Assembly: GCF_036195045.1 (NCBI RefSeq)
Contig: NZ_CP108100.1
Location: forward strand, 4,774,001 to 4,838,000
Source: Streptomyces sp. NBC_00236
GTDB lineage: Bacteria > Actinomycetota > Actinomycetes > Streptomycetales > Streptomycetaceae
Direction of reading: 5' to 3'
DNA: 64,000 nt
In this document: piece after piece, positions 51,449-61,345 of the stretch
Layout of the letters: each line of letters opens with the position of its first letter
Position numbering within the stretch: the stretch's first letter is position 1
The notes under the pieces: model-generated
What the model was told of the DNA's origin: nothing
Databases searched by the model: none
Seen by the model: the letters and a program-made list of their open reading frames with translations, nothing else
Position numbers and translations under genes: made by a program

Positions 51449-51584
51449 TCGGACCCGGCCCATTGCCACCGGTCCGTACCGACTTCCTCGAAGGAGAATC
51501 TGGCGGGACTGTTGACGGGCGCCATGCCCCAGGGTGGTTCGCGCACGTTCCGCAGCGCCGGACCGAGTCCGGAGGAAAATCATG

Positions 51585-51596
51585 CAAGCATGCTTG
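51585..51596. promoter_or_regulatory. Palindrome upstream of the atu-like operon
   Basis: CAAGCATGCTTG is a perfect 12-bp palindrome about 62 bp before the first start codon of the operon, in locally AT-rich sequence. It is a good candidate operator for the TetR gene that ends the operon. Confidence 0.5.
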
Positions 51597-51658
51597 ATTG
51601 TTTTCCGTAACGCTGGCAGGCTCCGGGACACACCGCCACGCCCCGAGGGGAGCGCACC

Positions 51659-52453
51659 GTGTCCGATGCCGCACCCGTGCTCGACGACCTGCGCAGCGAG
51701 AGTGAGGAACTCGACCTGCTCGTAGCCGGGTTGAGCACCCCGCAATGGGCGGGCGCCACACCCGCCGAGGGGTGGACCATCGCCCACCAGGTGGCCCATC
51801 TCAGCTGGACCGACGAGGTCGCCCTGATCGCCGTCACCGAACCCGAGCGGTTCGGGGACGAGGTGGAGAAGGCGATGAAGGACCCCGAGGGCTTCGTCGA
51901 CCGCGCCGCCGATGAGGTCGTCGCGGCGTACGCCCCCGACGCGCTCCTCGTCCGCTGGCGTACCGGCCGGGAGCGGCTCCAGGAAGCGCTGAGGGCGGCG
52001 CCGGCCGGGACGCGTTTCCCCTGGTACGGCCCGCCGATGAGCGTGGCCTCCATGGCGACCGGGCGGCTCATGGAGACCTGGGCCCACGGCCAGGACGTCG
52101 CCGAGGCCCTCGGCGTCACCCGCACCCCCACCGCCCGCCTGCGGCACGTCGCCCGGATCGGGGTCCGGGCCCGCGACTACGCCTTCCTCGTCCGGGGAAT
52201 CCAGGCGCCGGGAGAGGAGTTCCGGGTGGAACTGGAAGGACCGGACGGTGAGTTGATCGCCTACGGCCCCGAGGGTGCCGCCCAGCGAGTCACCGGGCCC
52301 CTGCACGACTTCTGCCTGTTGGTCACCCAGCGCGCCCACCGCGACGACCTTGCCGTCCGGGCCGAGGGTGCCGACGCCGACGCCTGGCTGGACATCGCGC
52401 AGGCCTTCGCCGGGCCCGCCGGAACCGGACGGGCCCCGAAGGCGGACCGGTGA
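51659..52453 (+). CDS. TIGR03084-family DinB-like protein (maleylpyruvate isomerase N-terminal domain)
   Basis: A 264-residue protein. The DinB/maleylpyruvate isomerase-like N-terminal half has GWTIAHQVAHLSWTDEVA and, near residue 140, METWAHGQDVAEALG, giving likely metal-binding His residues. TIGR03084 proteins have no proven reaction. GTG 51659 follows GAGGGGAG. It is the first gene of the operon, and its stop overlaps the next start (GTGA). Confidence 0.88.
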   Translation: MSDAAPVLDDLRSESEELDLLVAGLSTPQWAGATPAEGWTIAHQVAHLSWTDEVALIAVTEPERFGDEVEKAMKDPEGFVDRAADEVVAAYAPDALLVRWRTGRERLQEALRAAPAGTRFPWYGPPMSVASMATGRLMETWAHGQDVAEALGVTRTPTARLRHVARIGVRARDYAFLVRGIQAPGEEFRVELEGPDGELIAYGPEGAAQRVTGPLHDFCLLVTQRAHRDDLAVRAEGADADAWLDIAQAFAGPAGTGRAPKADR

Positions 52454-54165
52454 CCGCGCCGCTGCGGGTCGGCAACGCCTCCGGGTTCTACGGCGACCGC
52501 TTCGACGCCGTGCGCGAGATGCTCACCGGCGGCCCGCTCGACGTCCTCACCGGGGACTACCTGGCCGAGCTCACCATGCTCATCCTCGGCCGCAGCCGGC
52601 TCAAGGACCCCGGGCGCGGATACGCCACCACCTTCCTGCGCCAGTTGGAGGAAGGGCTCGGGCTCGCCCACGAGCGCGGGGTGAAGATCGTCGCCAACGC
52701 GGGCGGCCTGAACCCCGCCGGACTGGCCGATGCCGTACGGGCGTTGGCCGAGAAGGTCGGCGTGCCCGTGCGCGTCGCCCATGTGGAGGGCGACAGCCTG
52801 CCCGTGCCCGACGGCTTCCTCACCGCCAACGCCTACCTGGGCGGGGCGGGCATCGCCGCCTGTCTGCGGGCCGGCGCCGACGTCGTCGTCACCGGCAGGG
52901 TCACCGACGCCGCCCTGGTCACCGGACCCGCCGCCGCCCACTTCGGCTGGGGGCCCGAGGACCACGACGCACTCGCCGGAGCCGTCGTCGCCGGGCACGT
53001 ACTGGAGTGCGGCACCCAGGCCACCGGCGGGAACTACTCCTTCTTCCGCGGCCACGACATCCGCCGCCCCGGCTTCCCCGTCGCCGAGATCCACGCCGAC
53101 GGGACGTCCGTCATCACCAAGCACGACGGCACGGGCGGCGTCGTCGACCTCGGCACCGTCACCGCCCAACTGCTGTACGAGACCGGCGGCGCCCGGTACG
53201 CGGGACCCGACGTCACCGCCCGGCTCGACACCGTACGACTGGCCGCCGACGGCCCCGACCGGGTCCGGATCTCCGGGGTGAGGGGTGAGGCCCCGCCGCC
53301 CACGCTCAAGGCCGGACTCACCCGGCTCGGCGGCTGGCGGAACGAGGTCGTCTTCGTACTCACCGGACTGGACATCGAGGACAAGGCGCAGCTCGTCCGC
53401 GACCAGATCGCCGACGCCTTCGCCCGGACCGGGCGGCAGCCGGACGAGGTGCGCTGGGAGCTCGTACGCACCGACCGGACCGACGCGCCGACCGAGGAGA
53501 CGGCGAGCGCCCTGCTCCGGCTCGTCGTCCGCGACCAGGACCCCGAGGCCGTGGGGCGCGCCCTGTCCGGCGCCGCGATCGAGCTGGCCCTCGGCAGCTA
53601 CCCGGGCTTCCACGTCACCGCCCCGCCCGGGAAGGGCGCGCCCTACGGGGTGTTCGAGGCCCGGTACGTACCGGCGGGCGACGTGGAGCAGGTGGCGGTG
53701 CTGCCCGACGGGCGGCGCGAGGCGCAGGAGCCGGCCGTCCGGACCCGGGAACTGGCGGAAGTCGACTCTCCGCCGCTGCCCGCCCCGTTGGACGCGGGCC
53801 CCACCCGCACCGCGCCCCTCGGGCTCGTCGCGGGTGCCCGCAGCGGCGACAAGGGCGGCGACGCCAACATCGGGGTGTGGGTCAGCGGCGACGAGGCCTG
53901 GCGGTGGCTGGCCCACGAGCTGACCGTCGAACGGCTGCGGGAACTCCTCCCGGAGACCGCCGGCCTTCCCGTCGTACGCCATGTGCTGCCGAACCTGCGC
54001 GCCCTGAACTTCACCGTCCACGGACTCCTCGGCGAAGGCGTCGCCGCCCAGCACCGCTTCGACCCGCAGGCCAAGGCCGTGGGGGAGTGGCTGCGCTCGC
54101 GCCGGCTGGAGATACCCGTGGCCCTGCTGGGCGAAGGCTCCGACGCACCGGAGGTGCACGCATGA
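52450..54165 (+). CDS. AtuA-family protein (DUF1446)
   Basis: A 571-residue AtuA-family protein. The start PLRVGNASGFYGDRFDAVRE, then VKIVANAGGLNPAGLADA and VVTGRVTDAALVTGPAAAHF are typical. In Pseudomonas the atu cluster serves acyclic terpene (citronellate/geraniate) breakdown, though the AtuA reaction itself is unclear. GTG 52450 overlaps the previous stop and its own stop overlaps the carboxyltransferase start. Confidence 0.9.
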   Translation: MTAPLRVGNASGFYGDRFDAVREMLTGGPLDVLTGDYLAELTMLILGRSRLKDPGRGYATTFLRQLEEGLGLAHERGVKIVANAGGLNPAGLADAVRALAEKVGVPVRVAHVEGDSLPVPDGFLTANAYLGGAGIAACLRAGADVVVTGRVTDAALVTGPAAAHFGWGPEDHDALAGAVVAGHVLECGTQATGGNYSFFRGHDIRRPGFPVAEIHADGTSVITKHDGTGGVVDLGTVTAQLLYETGGARYAGPDVTARLDTVRLAADGPDRVRISGVRGEAPPPTLKAGLTRLGGWRNEVVFVLTGLDIEDKAQLVRDQIADAFARTGRQPDEVRWELVRTDRTDAPTEETASALLRLVVRDQDPEAVGRALSGAAIELALGSYPGFHVTAPPGKGAPYGVFEARYVPAGDVEQVAVLPDGRREAQEPAVRTRELAEVDSPPLPAPLDAGPTRTAPLGLVAGARSGDKGGDANIGVWVSGDEAWRWLAHELTVERLRELLPETAGLPVVRHVLPNLRALNFTVHGLLGEGVAAQHRFDPQAKAVGEWLRSRRLEIPVALLGEGSDAPEVHA

Positions 54166-55760
54166 CCGTCCTGCCCACCGGGCTCGACACCACGAGCCCG
54201 GAATACGGCGCGAACCGCTCCGCCATGCTCGACAAGCTCGCCGAGTTGGAATCCGCGCACGCCAAGGCGCTGGAAGGCGGCGGCGAGAAGTACGTCGAGC
54301 GGCACCGCTCGCGCGGCAAGCTGCTCGCCCGGGAGCGGATCGAGCTCCTCGTCGACGAGGACAGCCCGTTCCTGGAGCTGTCGCCGCTCGCCGCCTGGGG
54401 CAGCGATTACGCGGTCGGCGCCTCGCTCGTCACCGGGATCGGGGTGGTGGAGGGCGTCGAGTGCCTGATCACCGCCAACGACCCGACCGTACGCGGCGGA
54501 GCCTCCAACCCCTGGACGCTGAAGAAGGCCCTGCGGGCCAACGAGATCGCCTTCGCCAACCGCCTGCCCTGCATCAGCCTGGTCGAGTCGGGTGGCGCCG
54601 ACCTCCCGTCCCAGAAGGAGATCTTCATCCCCGGCGGGGCGCTGTTCCGCGACATCACCCGGCTGTCCGCCGCCGGAATCCCGACCGTGGCCGTCGTCTT
54701 CGGCAACTCCACGGCCGGTGGCGCGTACGTCCCCGGCATGTCCGACCACACCGTCATGATCAAGGAGCAGTCCAAGGTCTTCCTCGGCGGCCCGCCCCTG
54801 GTCAAGATGGCCACCGGTGAGGAGAGCGACGACGAGTCGCTCGGCGGCGCCGAGATGCACGCCCGCACCTCCGGCCTCGCCGACCACTTCGCCGTCGACG
54901 AGCACGACGCCCTGCGCCAGGCCCGCCGCATCGTCGCCCGCCTCAACTGGCGCAAGGCGCACCCCGATCCGGGTCCCGCCGAGCCGCCCAAGTACGACGA
55001 GGACGAGCTGATCGGCATCGTGCCCGGCGATCTGAAGGTGCCCTTCGACCCGCGCGAGGTCATCGCCCGGCTGGTCGACGGCTCGGACTTCGACGCGTTC
55101 AAACCGCTCTACGGGACCAGCCTGGTCACCGGCTGGGCCAGGCTGCACGGCTATCCGGTCGGCATCCTCGCCAACGCGCAGGGCGTGCTGTTCAGCGAGG
55201 AGTCGCAGAAGGCCGCCCAGTTCATCCAGCTGGCCAACCAGCGGGACATCCCGCTTCTCTTCCTCCACAACACCACCGGCTACATGGTCGGCAAGGAGTA
55301 CGAACAGGGCGGCATCATCAAGCACGGCGCGATGATGATCAACGCGGTGTCGAACTCGAAGGTCCCGCACCTGTCCGTCCTGATGGGCGCCTCCTACGGA
55401 GCCGGCCACTACGGCATGTGCGGCAGGGCCTACGACCCGCGCTTCCTGTTCGCCTGGCCCAGCAGCAAGTCCGCCGTCATGGGCCCGCAGCAGCTGGCCG
55501 GGGTGCTGTCGATCGTCGCCCGCGCCTCCGCCGCCGCGAAGGGGCGGCCGTACGACGACGAGGCGGACGCCGGACTGCGCGCCATGGTCGAGCAGCAGAT
55601 CGAGGCCGAGTCACTGCCGATGTTCCTGTCCGGGCGGCTGTACGACGACGGGGTCATCGACCCGCGCGACACCAGGACCGTCCTCGGGATGTGCCTGTCC
55701 GCCATCCACACCGCACCGGTCGAGGGCGCCCGCGGCGGCTTCGGCGTCTTCCGGATGTGA
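54162..55760 (+). CDS. Acyl-CoA carboxylase carboxyltransferase (beta) subunit
   Basis: A 532-residue carboxyltransferase, a length usual for methylcrotonyl- or geranyl-CoA carboxylase beta subunits. It shows ERHRSRGKLLARERIELL, SGGADLPSQKEIFIPGG, FGNSTAGGAYVPGMSDH and a late GASYGAGHYGMCGRAYDP. It moves carboxyl from biotin to an acyl-CoA. Whether the substrate is methylcrotonyl-, geranyl- or another CoA cannot be told by eye. ATG 54162 overlaps the AtuA stop (ATGA). Confidence 0.93.
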   Translation: MTVLPTGLDTTSPEYGANRSAMLDKLAELESAHAKALEGGGEKYVERHRSRGKLLARERIELLVDEDSPFLELSPLAAWGSDYAVGASLVTGIGVVEGVECLITANDPTVRGGASNPWTLKKALRANEIAFANRLPCISLVESGGADLPSQKEIFIPGGALFRDITRLSAAGIPTVAVVFGNSTAGGAYVPGMSDHTVMIKEQSKVFLGGPPLVKMATGEESDDESLGGAEMHARTSGLADHFAVDEHDALRQARRIVARLNWRKAHPDPGPAEPPKYDEDELIGIVPGDLKVPFDPREVIARLVDGSDFDAFKPLYGTSLVTGWARLHGYPVGILANAQGVLFSEESQKAAQFIQLANQRDIPLLFLHNTTGYMVGKEYEQGGIIKHGAMMINAVSNSKVPHLSVLMGASYGAGHYGMCGRAYDPRFLFAWPSSKSAVMGPQQLAGVLSIVARASAAAKGRPYDDEADAGLRAMVEQQIEAESLPMFLSGRLYDDGVIDPRDTRTVLGMCLSAIHTAPVEGARGGFGVFRM

Positions 55761-55864
55761 GGGCCCCCTTCGCGGCTGAACCGCCGCCGCTCTCGCGGAG
55801 GTGGTTGCTCGCCGCCGGGGTTCCTCATCGATGGTCGCGGTGTTCTAGCGGAAAGGGTTCTTCG

Positions 55865-57817
55865 TTGACAGCCACTATTCACTCACTCCTCGTCGCCAAC
55901 CGGGGCGAGATCGCATGCCGGATCTTCCGTACCTGTCGTGCGCTCGGCATCGCCACCGTCGCCGTGTACTCCGACGCGGACGCCGGAGCGCTGCACGTAC
56001 GGGAGGCCGACACCGCCGTACGGCTGCCGGGGGCCGCGCCCTCCGACACCTACCTCCGCGGCGACCTCGTGGTCGCCGCCGCGCTCGCCGCGGGTGCCGA
56101 CGCCGTCCACCCCGGGTACGGCTTCCTCTCCGAGAACGCCGGATTCGCCGCCGCGGTGCAGGACGCGGGGCTGGTCTGGGTCGGTCCGCCGGTCAAGGCC
56201 ATCGAGCTGATGGCGTCCAAGACCCGGGCCAAGGAGCTGATGGCCGCAGCCGGGGTGCCGCTGCTCGCCCCCGTCGACCCGTCGGCCGCCACCGCCGAGG
56301 ACCTGCCGCTGCTGCTGAAGGCGGCTGCCGGAGGCGGTGGGCGCGGCATGCGGATCGTCCGGGAACTGGGCGATCTGCCGGGCGAGTTGACGGCTGCGGC
56401 GGCCGAGGCGCTGTCCGCGTTCGGGGACGGCGAGGTGTTCGCCGAGCCGTACGTGGAGCGTGGCCGGCACGTCGAGGTCCAGGTCATGGCTGACGACCAC
56501 GAGGGTGTCTGGGCGCTCGGCACCCGTGACTGCTCGCTCCAGCGCCGCCACCAGAAGGTCATCGAGGAGGCCCCCGCGCCGGGTCTGACCGGCGCGCTCC
56601 GGGACCGGCTGCACGACGCCGCCACGGCCGCCGCACGGGCCGTCGGATACCGGGGTGCCGGCACCGTCGAGTTCCTCGTCGCCGCCGACGGGCGTCCGTA
56701 CTTCCTGGAGATGAACACCCGTCTCCAGGTCGAGCACCCCGTCACCGAGGCCGTGTTCGGCCTCGACCTGGTGGCGCTGCAACTGTGCATCGCGGAGGGC
56801 GAGCCGCTGCCCGCCGCCGAACCGCCGACGCCCACCGGGCACGCCGTCGAGGCCCGGCTCTACGCCGAGGACCCGGCCCGTGACTGGCAGCCGCAGACCG
56901 GAGCGCTGCTCTCGTTCGACATGCCGGACGAGCCGGGACTGCGCCTGGACACCGGATACACCGGCGGCGACACCATCGGGGTGCACTACGACCCGATGCT
57001 CGCCAAGGTCATCGCCCACGCCCCCACCCGGACCGAAGCCGTACGCCTCCTCGCCCGCGCCCTGGAGCGCGCCCGCATCCACGGCCCCGTCACCAACCGC
57101 GAGCTCCTCGTACGCTCCCTGCGCCACCCGGACTTCGTCGCCGCCCGCCTCGACACCGGCTTCTACGACCGGCACCTGGCAGCCCTGACCACGGAGGCCG
57201 ACGAGAGCGGCCGGCGGCTCGCCGCCACCGCCGCCGCCCTCGCCGAAGCCGCCCGCCGCACCGCCACCGGCGGCGTCGCCCGCTTCGGTGCCTGGCGCAA
57301 CGTCGCCTCGCAGCCCCGGCTCCGGCGCTACCGCGGCGAACCCGACGGACGCGAGCACGACATCACCTACCGCACCACCCGCGGAGGCCTCGCCCTCGAA
57401 CCGGGCATGCGCGTCGTCGCCGCCCGCCCCGACCGCGTCACCCTCGAAACCGGCGGCGTCACCCGGCACTTCGCGGTGGCCACCGGTGACGACCGGGTGT
57501 ACGTCGACACCGCCACCGGCTCGTACGCCTTCACCGCCCTGCCCCGCTTCACCGACCCCACCGACCGCACCGAACCCGGCTCCCTGCTCGCCCCGATGCC
57601 CGGCACCGTCGTCCGCCTCGCGGACGGACTCGCGGCCGGGGCCGCCGTCGAGGCCGGGCAGCCGCTGATCTGGCTGGAGGCGATGAAGATGGAACACCGC
57701 ATCCTCGCCCCCGCCTCCGGCACCCTCACCGCCCTGCACGCCGCACCCGGCCTCCAGGTGGAGGTCGGCGCGCTGCTCGCCGTCGTCACTGATGCACAGG
57801 AGGAACCGACCGCATGA
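55865..57817 (+). CDS. Acyl-CoA carboxylase biotin carboxylase/biotin carrier (alpha) subunit
   Basis: A 650-residue alpha subunit. The biotin carboxylase domain starts LVANRGEIACRIFRTCRALG, with the glycine-rich ATP loop KAAAGGGGRGMRIV and ATP-grasp EMNTRLQVEHPVTE. The C-terminal carrier has WLEAMKMEH with the biotinylated Lys608. TTG 55865 is preceded by AAGGG at 8 nt. It pairs with the beta subunit just upstream, 104 bp away, and its stop overlaps the dehydrogenase start. Confidence 0.92.
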   Translation: MTATIHSLLVANRGEIACRIFRTCRALGIATVAVYSDADAGALHVREADTAVRLPGAAPSDTYLRGDLVVAAALAAGADAVHPGYGFLSENAGFAAAVQDAGLVWVGPPVKAIELMASKTRAKELMAAAGVPLLAPVDPSAATAEDLPLLLKAAAGGGGRGMRIVRELGDLPGELTAAAAEALSAFGDGEVFAEPYVERGRHVEVQVMADDHEGVWALGTRDCSLQRRHQKVIEEAPAPGLTGALRDRLHDAATAAARAVGYRGAGTVEFLVAADGRPYFLEMNTRLQVEHPVTEAVFGLDLVALQLCIAEGEPLPAAEPPTPTGHAVEARLYAEDPARDWQPQTGALLSFDMPDEPGLRLDTGYTGGDTIGVHYDPMLAKVIAHAPTRTEAVRLLARALERARIHGPVTNRELLVRSLRHPDFVAARLDTGFYDRHLAALTTEADESGRRLAATAAALAEAARRTATGGVARFGAWRNVASQPRLRRYRGEPDGREHDITYRTTRGGLALEPGMRVVAARPDRVTLETGGVTRHFAVATGDDRVYVDTATGSYAFTALPRFTDPTDRTEPGSLLAPMPGTVVRLADGLAAGAAVEAGQPLIWLEAMKMEHRILAPASGTLTALHAAPGLQVEVGALLAVVTDAQEEPTA

Positions 57818-58974
57818 GCACCGTCCTCGAAACCGAAGAGCACCAGGGCCTGCGCGCCGCCGTCGCCGCACTCGGACAGCGGTACGGACGCGACTACATG
57901 ACGTCCGTCGTCCGCGACGGTGCCCACCCGCGCGAACTGTGGGCCGAGGCCGCCAAGCTCGGCTACCTCGGCGTGAACCTCCCGGAGGAGTACGGCGGCG
58001 GAGGCGCGGGCATGGCCGAACTCTCCATCGTCCTGGAGGAGTTGGGGGCTGCCGGTTCCCCGCTCCTCATGATGGTCGTCTCACCCGCCATCTGCGGCAC
58101 CGTGATAGCCCGCTTCGGCACCGACGACCAGAAGCGGCAGTGGCTCCCCGGCCTCGCCGACGGCAGCCTCACCATGGCCTTCGGCATCACCGAACCCGAC
58201 GCCGGCTCCAACTCCCACCGCATCACCACCACCGCCCGCCGCGAAGGCGAGGAGTGGGTGCTGAACGGCCGCAAGGTCTTCGTCTCCGGCGTCGACATCG
58301 CCGACGCCACCCTCATCGTCGGGCGCACCGAGGACGCCAGGACCGGCAAACTGAAGCCCTGCCTGTTCATCGTCCCGCGCGAGGCCCCCGGCTTCCAGCG
58401 CTCCCACATCGAGATGGAACTCCAGGCCCCGGAGAAGCAGTTCGAACTCGTCCTCGACGACGTACGGCTGCCCGCCGACGCGCTCGTCGGCGAGGAGGAC
58501 GCCGGACTCCTCCAGCTCTTCGCCGGACTCAACCCCGAACGCATCATGACCGCCGCGTTCGGGATCGGCATGGGCCGGTACGCGCTGGGCCGTGCCGTCG
58601 AGTACGCGAAGACCCGCCAGGTGTGGAAGGAACCCATCGGCGCCCACCAGGCCATCGCACACCCCCTCGCCCAGGCCCACATCGAACTCGAACTGGCCCG
58701 GCTGATGATGCAGAAGGCCGCCCGGCTCTACGACGACGGCGACGACATCGGCGCGGGCGAGGCCGCCAACATGGCGAAGTACGCCGCCGGGGAAGCCTGC
58801 GTCAAGGCGGTCGACCAGGCCGTGCACACCCTCGGCGGCAACGGCCTCACCCGCGAGTACGGCCTCGGGTCCCTGATCACCGCGTCCCGGGTGGCCCGGA
58901 TCGCGCCGGTCAGCCGCGAGATGATCCTGAACTACGTCTCCCACCAGTCCCTCGGCCTCCCCAAGTCCTACTGA
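57814..58974 (+). CDS. Acyl-CoA dehydrogenase
   Basis: A 386-residue FAD-dependent acyl-CoA dehydrogenase. It shows GVNLPEEYGGGGAGMAELSI, MAFGITEPDAGSNSHRITT and VHTLGGNGLTREYGLGSLIT. In this setting it may act on a citronellyl- or isovaleryl-like CoA before the carboxylase. The ATG overlaps the previous stop (ATGA). Confidence 0.93.
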   Translation: MSTVLETEEHQGLRAAVAALGQRYGRDYMTSVVRDGAHPRELWAEAAKLGYLGVNLPEEYGGGGAGMAELSIVLEELGAAGSPLLMMVVSPAICGTVIARFGTDDQKRQWLPGLADGSLTMAFGITEPDAGSNSHRITTTARREGEEWVLNGRKVFVSGVDIADATLIVGRTEDARTGKLKPCLFIVPREAPGFQRSHIEMELQAPEKQFELVLDDVRLPADALVGEEDAGLLQLFAGLNPERIMTAAFGIGMGRYALGRAVEYAKTRQVWKEPIGAHQAIAHPLAQAHIELELARLMMQKAARLYDDGDDIGAGEAANMAKYAAGEACVKAVDQAVHTLGGNGLTREYGLGSLITASRVARIAPVSREMILNYVSHQSLGLPKSY

Positions 58975-59033
58975 GCCCGCCGGCTCCTGCTCATCGTCCC
59001 CGGCCTGCCCTGCCCGCGTCGAAGGGAACCGCC

Positions 59034-60614
59034 ATGGTGTTCCACAGCGAGTACGAAGACGTTCCGGCCCTCGAGACACCCATCCACGAAACGGTCCTCG
59101 GCGGGGCTGCGGCCTTCGGCGACACCGTCGCCCTGATCGACGGAACGAACGGCCTCTCCGTCACGTACGCCCAGCTCGACACGTTCCACCGCCGCATCGC
59201 CGCCCACCTCGCCGAGGCGGGCGTGCGCAAGGGCGACGTCCTGGCCCTGCACAGCCCCAACACGATCGCCTACCCCGCCGTCTTCTACGGCGCCACGCGC
59301 GCCGGAGCGTCGGTCACCACCGTGCACCCGCTGTCCACGGCCGAGGAGTTCGCCCAGCAGCTCAACGACTCCGACGCCCGCTGGATCGTCACCGTGTCCC
59401 TGTTCCTCGACGTCGCCCGCCGGGCCGCCGAACTCGCCGGCGGCATCCGGGAGATCTTCGTCTGCGACCAGGCCGAGGGCCACACCTCCGTACTCGACAT
59501 GCTCGGCTCCACGGCCCCCGACCCCGAGATCGAGTTCGGCCCCGAGGACATCGCCGCACTCCCGTACTCCTCCGGAACCACCGGCGCCCCCAAGGGCGTC
59601 ATGCTCACCCACCGCTCCATCGGCACCAACCTGGAGCAGCTGCGCCCCTTCATCCCCATGGAGCCCGGCCACAGCATCCTGGCCGTCCTCCCCTTCTTCC
59701 ACATCTACGGGCTGACCGCCCTGATGAACGTCCCGCTGCGCTGCGGAGCCACCGTCGTCGTGCTGCCCCGCTTCGACCTCGACCAGTTCCTCGGCGTGAT
59801 CCAGGAGCACCGCATCACCGGGCTGTACGTGGCCCCGCCCATCGTCCTGGCCCTCGCCAAGCATCCGGCCGTAGGCGACTACGACCTGTCCTCCCTCGCA
59901 TACATCGTCAGCGCCGCCGCACCCCTGGACGCCGACCTCGCCGCCGCCTGCTCCGCCCGCCTCGGCATCCCGCCCGTACGGCAGGCGTACGGCATGACGG
60001 AACTCTCGCCCGGCACCCATGTCGTGCCCCTCGAAGCGGAGAACCCGCCGCCCGGAGCCGTGGGGAAGCTGCTGCCGAGCACCGAGATGCGGATCACGTC
60101 CATCGAGGACCCCGGGACGGACCTCGGCATCGACGCCGACGGCGAGATCCTCATCCGCGGCCCCCAGGTGATGAAGGGCTACCTCGGCCGCCCCGAAGCC
60201 ACCGACGCCATGATCGACGGCGACGGATGGGTGCACACCGGCGATGTCGGACGCGTCGACGCGGACGGCTGGCTCTTCGTCGTCGACCGGGTCAAGGAAC
60301 TCATCAAGTACAAGGGCTACCAGGTCGCCCCCGCCGAACTCGAAGCGCTCCTCCTCACCCATGCGTCGATCGCCGACGCCGCCGTCATCGGCGTGAACGA
60401 CGCCGACGGCAACGAGATCCCGAAGGCCTTCCTCGTACGCCAGCCGGGCACCCCGGACCTCACCGCCGAGGACGTCATGGCGTACGTCGCCGCACATGTC
60501 GCCCCGTACAAGAAGATCCGCCGCGTGGAGTTCGTCGACGCCGTACCGCGCGCGGTCTCCGGGAAGATCCTGCGCCGTGAACTGCGCGACAGGGAGAAGG
60601 AGCAGCAGCAATGA
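59034..60614 (+). CDS. Acyl-CoA ligase (4-coumarate-CoA-ligase type, AMP-forming)
   Basis: A 526-residue AMP-binding enzyme. It shows YSSGTTGAPKGVMLTH, YGMTELSPGTH, KELIKYKGYQVAPAELEALL and the catalytic Lys in AVSGKILRREL. It would activate the free acid entering the pathway as its CoA thioester. ATG 59034 has GAAGGG about 7 nt upstream. Its stop overlaps the hydratase start (ATGA). Confidence 0.93.
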   Translation: MVFHSEYEDVPALETPIHETVLGGAAAFGDTVALIDGTNGLSVTYAQLDTFHRRIAAHLAEAGVRKGDVLALHSPNTIAYPAVFYGATRAGASVTTVHPLSTAEEFAQQLNDSDARWIVTVSLFLDVARRAAELAGGIREIFVCDQAEGHTSVLDMLGSTAPDPEIEFGPEDIAALPYSSGTTGAPKGVMLTHRSIGTNLEQLRPFIPMEPGHSILAVLPFFHIYGLTALMNVPLRCGATVVVLPRFDLDQFLGVIQEHRITGLYVAPPIVLALAKHPAVGDYDLSSLAYIVSAAAPLDADLAAACSARLGIPPVRQAYGMTELSPGTHVVPLEAENPPPGAVGKLLPSTEMRITSIEDPGTDLGIDADGEILIRGPQVMKGYLGRPEATDAMIDGDGWVHTGDVGRVDADGWLFVVDRVKELIKYKGYQVAPAELEALLLTHASIADAAVIGVNDADGNEIPKAFLVRQPGTPDLTAEDVMAYVAAHVAPYKKIRRVEFVDAVPRAVSGKILRRELRDREKEQQQ

Positions 60615-61345
60615 CCCTCGCCCCACCCACCCACGACCGGGGCATCACCACGCTCACCCTCGATGCCCCGGCCAACCGCAACGCCCTGAGCGCACCGCTC
60701 GTGGCGGGCCTGTCCGAAGCCCTCGACGCCTGCGCGGCCGACGACACCGTACGAGCGGTGGTCCTCACCCACACCGGCAACACGTTCTGCGCGGGCGCGG
60801 ACCTGAAGGCACCGGCCGACCCGCACGCCTTCGTCGCGCTCATGCTCCGCGTCATCACCCTGCCCAAACCGGTCGTCGCCCGGGTCACGGGCCACGTCCG
60901 GGCGGGCGGCCTCGGACTGCTGGGCTCCTGCGACATCTCGGTGGCCGGCCCCGACTCCTCCTTCGCCCTCACCGAATCCCGCCTCGGCCTCGCCCCCGCC
61001 GTCATCTCCCTGCCACTGCTGCCCCGCATGGACCCCCGCGCCGCCTCCCGCTACTACCTCACCGGCGAACGCTTCGACGCGACGGAAGCCGCCAGGACCG
61101 GCCTCGTCACCCTCGCCGCCGAGGACGTGGACAAGGCGCTCGTACCGGTACTCGACGGACTTCGCAGAGCCTCGCCCCAGGGGCTGGCCGCATCGAAGGA
61201 GCTGGTCACGGCTACTGTGCGGGAGACTTTCGACCAGTACGCGGAAGACCTCATCGCCCGCTCCGCGGCACTCTTCGCCTCCGACGAGGCACGGGAGGGG
61301 ATGACGGCCTTCCTGGAACGACGGGATCCCGCATGGCTGCTGTGA
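60611..61345 (+). CDS. Enoyl-CoA hydratase/isomerase family protein
   Basis: A 244-residue crotonase-fold enzyme. It shows LDAPANRNALSAPLVAGL, the oxyanion-hole segment FCAGADLKAP and VTGHVRAGGLGLLGSCDISV, then FALTESRLGLAPAV. In atu-type pathways the hydratase follows the carboxylase (isohexenylglutaconyl-CoA hydratase); here only the family is certain. Confidence 0.92.
   Translation: MTLAPPTHDRGITTLTLDAPANRNALSAPLVAGLSEALDACAADDTVRAVVLTHTGNTFCAGADLKAPADPHAFVALMLRVITLPKPVVARVTGHVRAGGLGLLGSCDISVAGPDSSFALTESRLGLAPAVISLPLLPRMDPRAASRYYLTGERFDATEAARTGLVTLAAEDVDKALVPVLDGLRRASPQGLAASKELVTATVRETFDQYAEDLIARSAALFASDEAREGMTAFLERRDPAWLL

Larger units (their letters stand above)
51123..51658. other. Gene-free stretch between aldehyde dehydrogenase and the atu-like operon
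   Basis: 536 bp between divergent genes. It holds the shared leader copy (51123-51250), one possible 43-codon frame (51317-51448) and an AT-richer end with the palindrome at 51585. Beyond these I see nothing convincing. Confidence 0.6.
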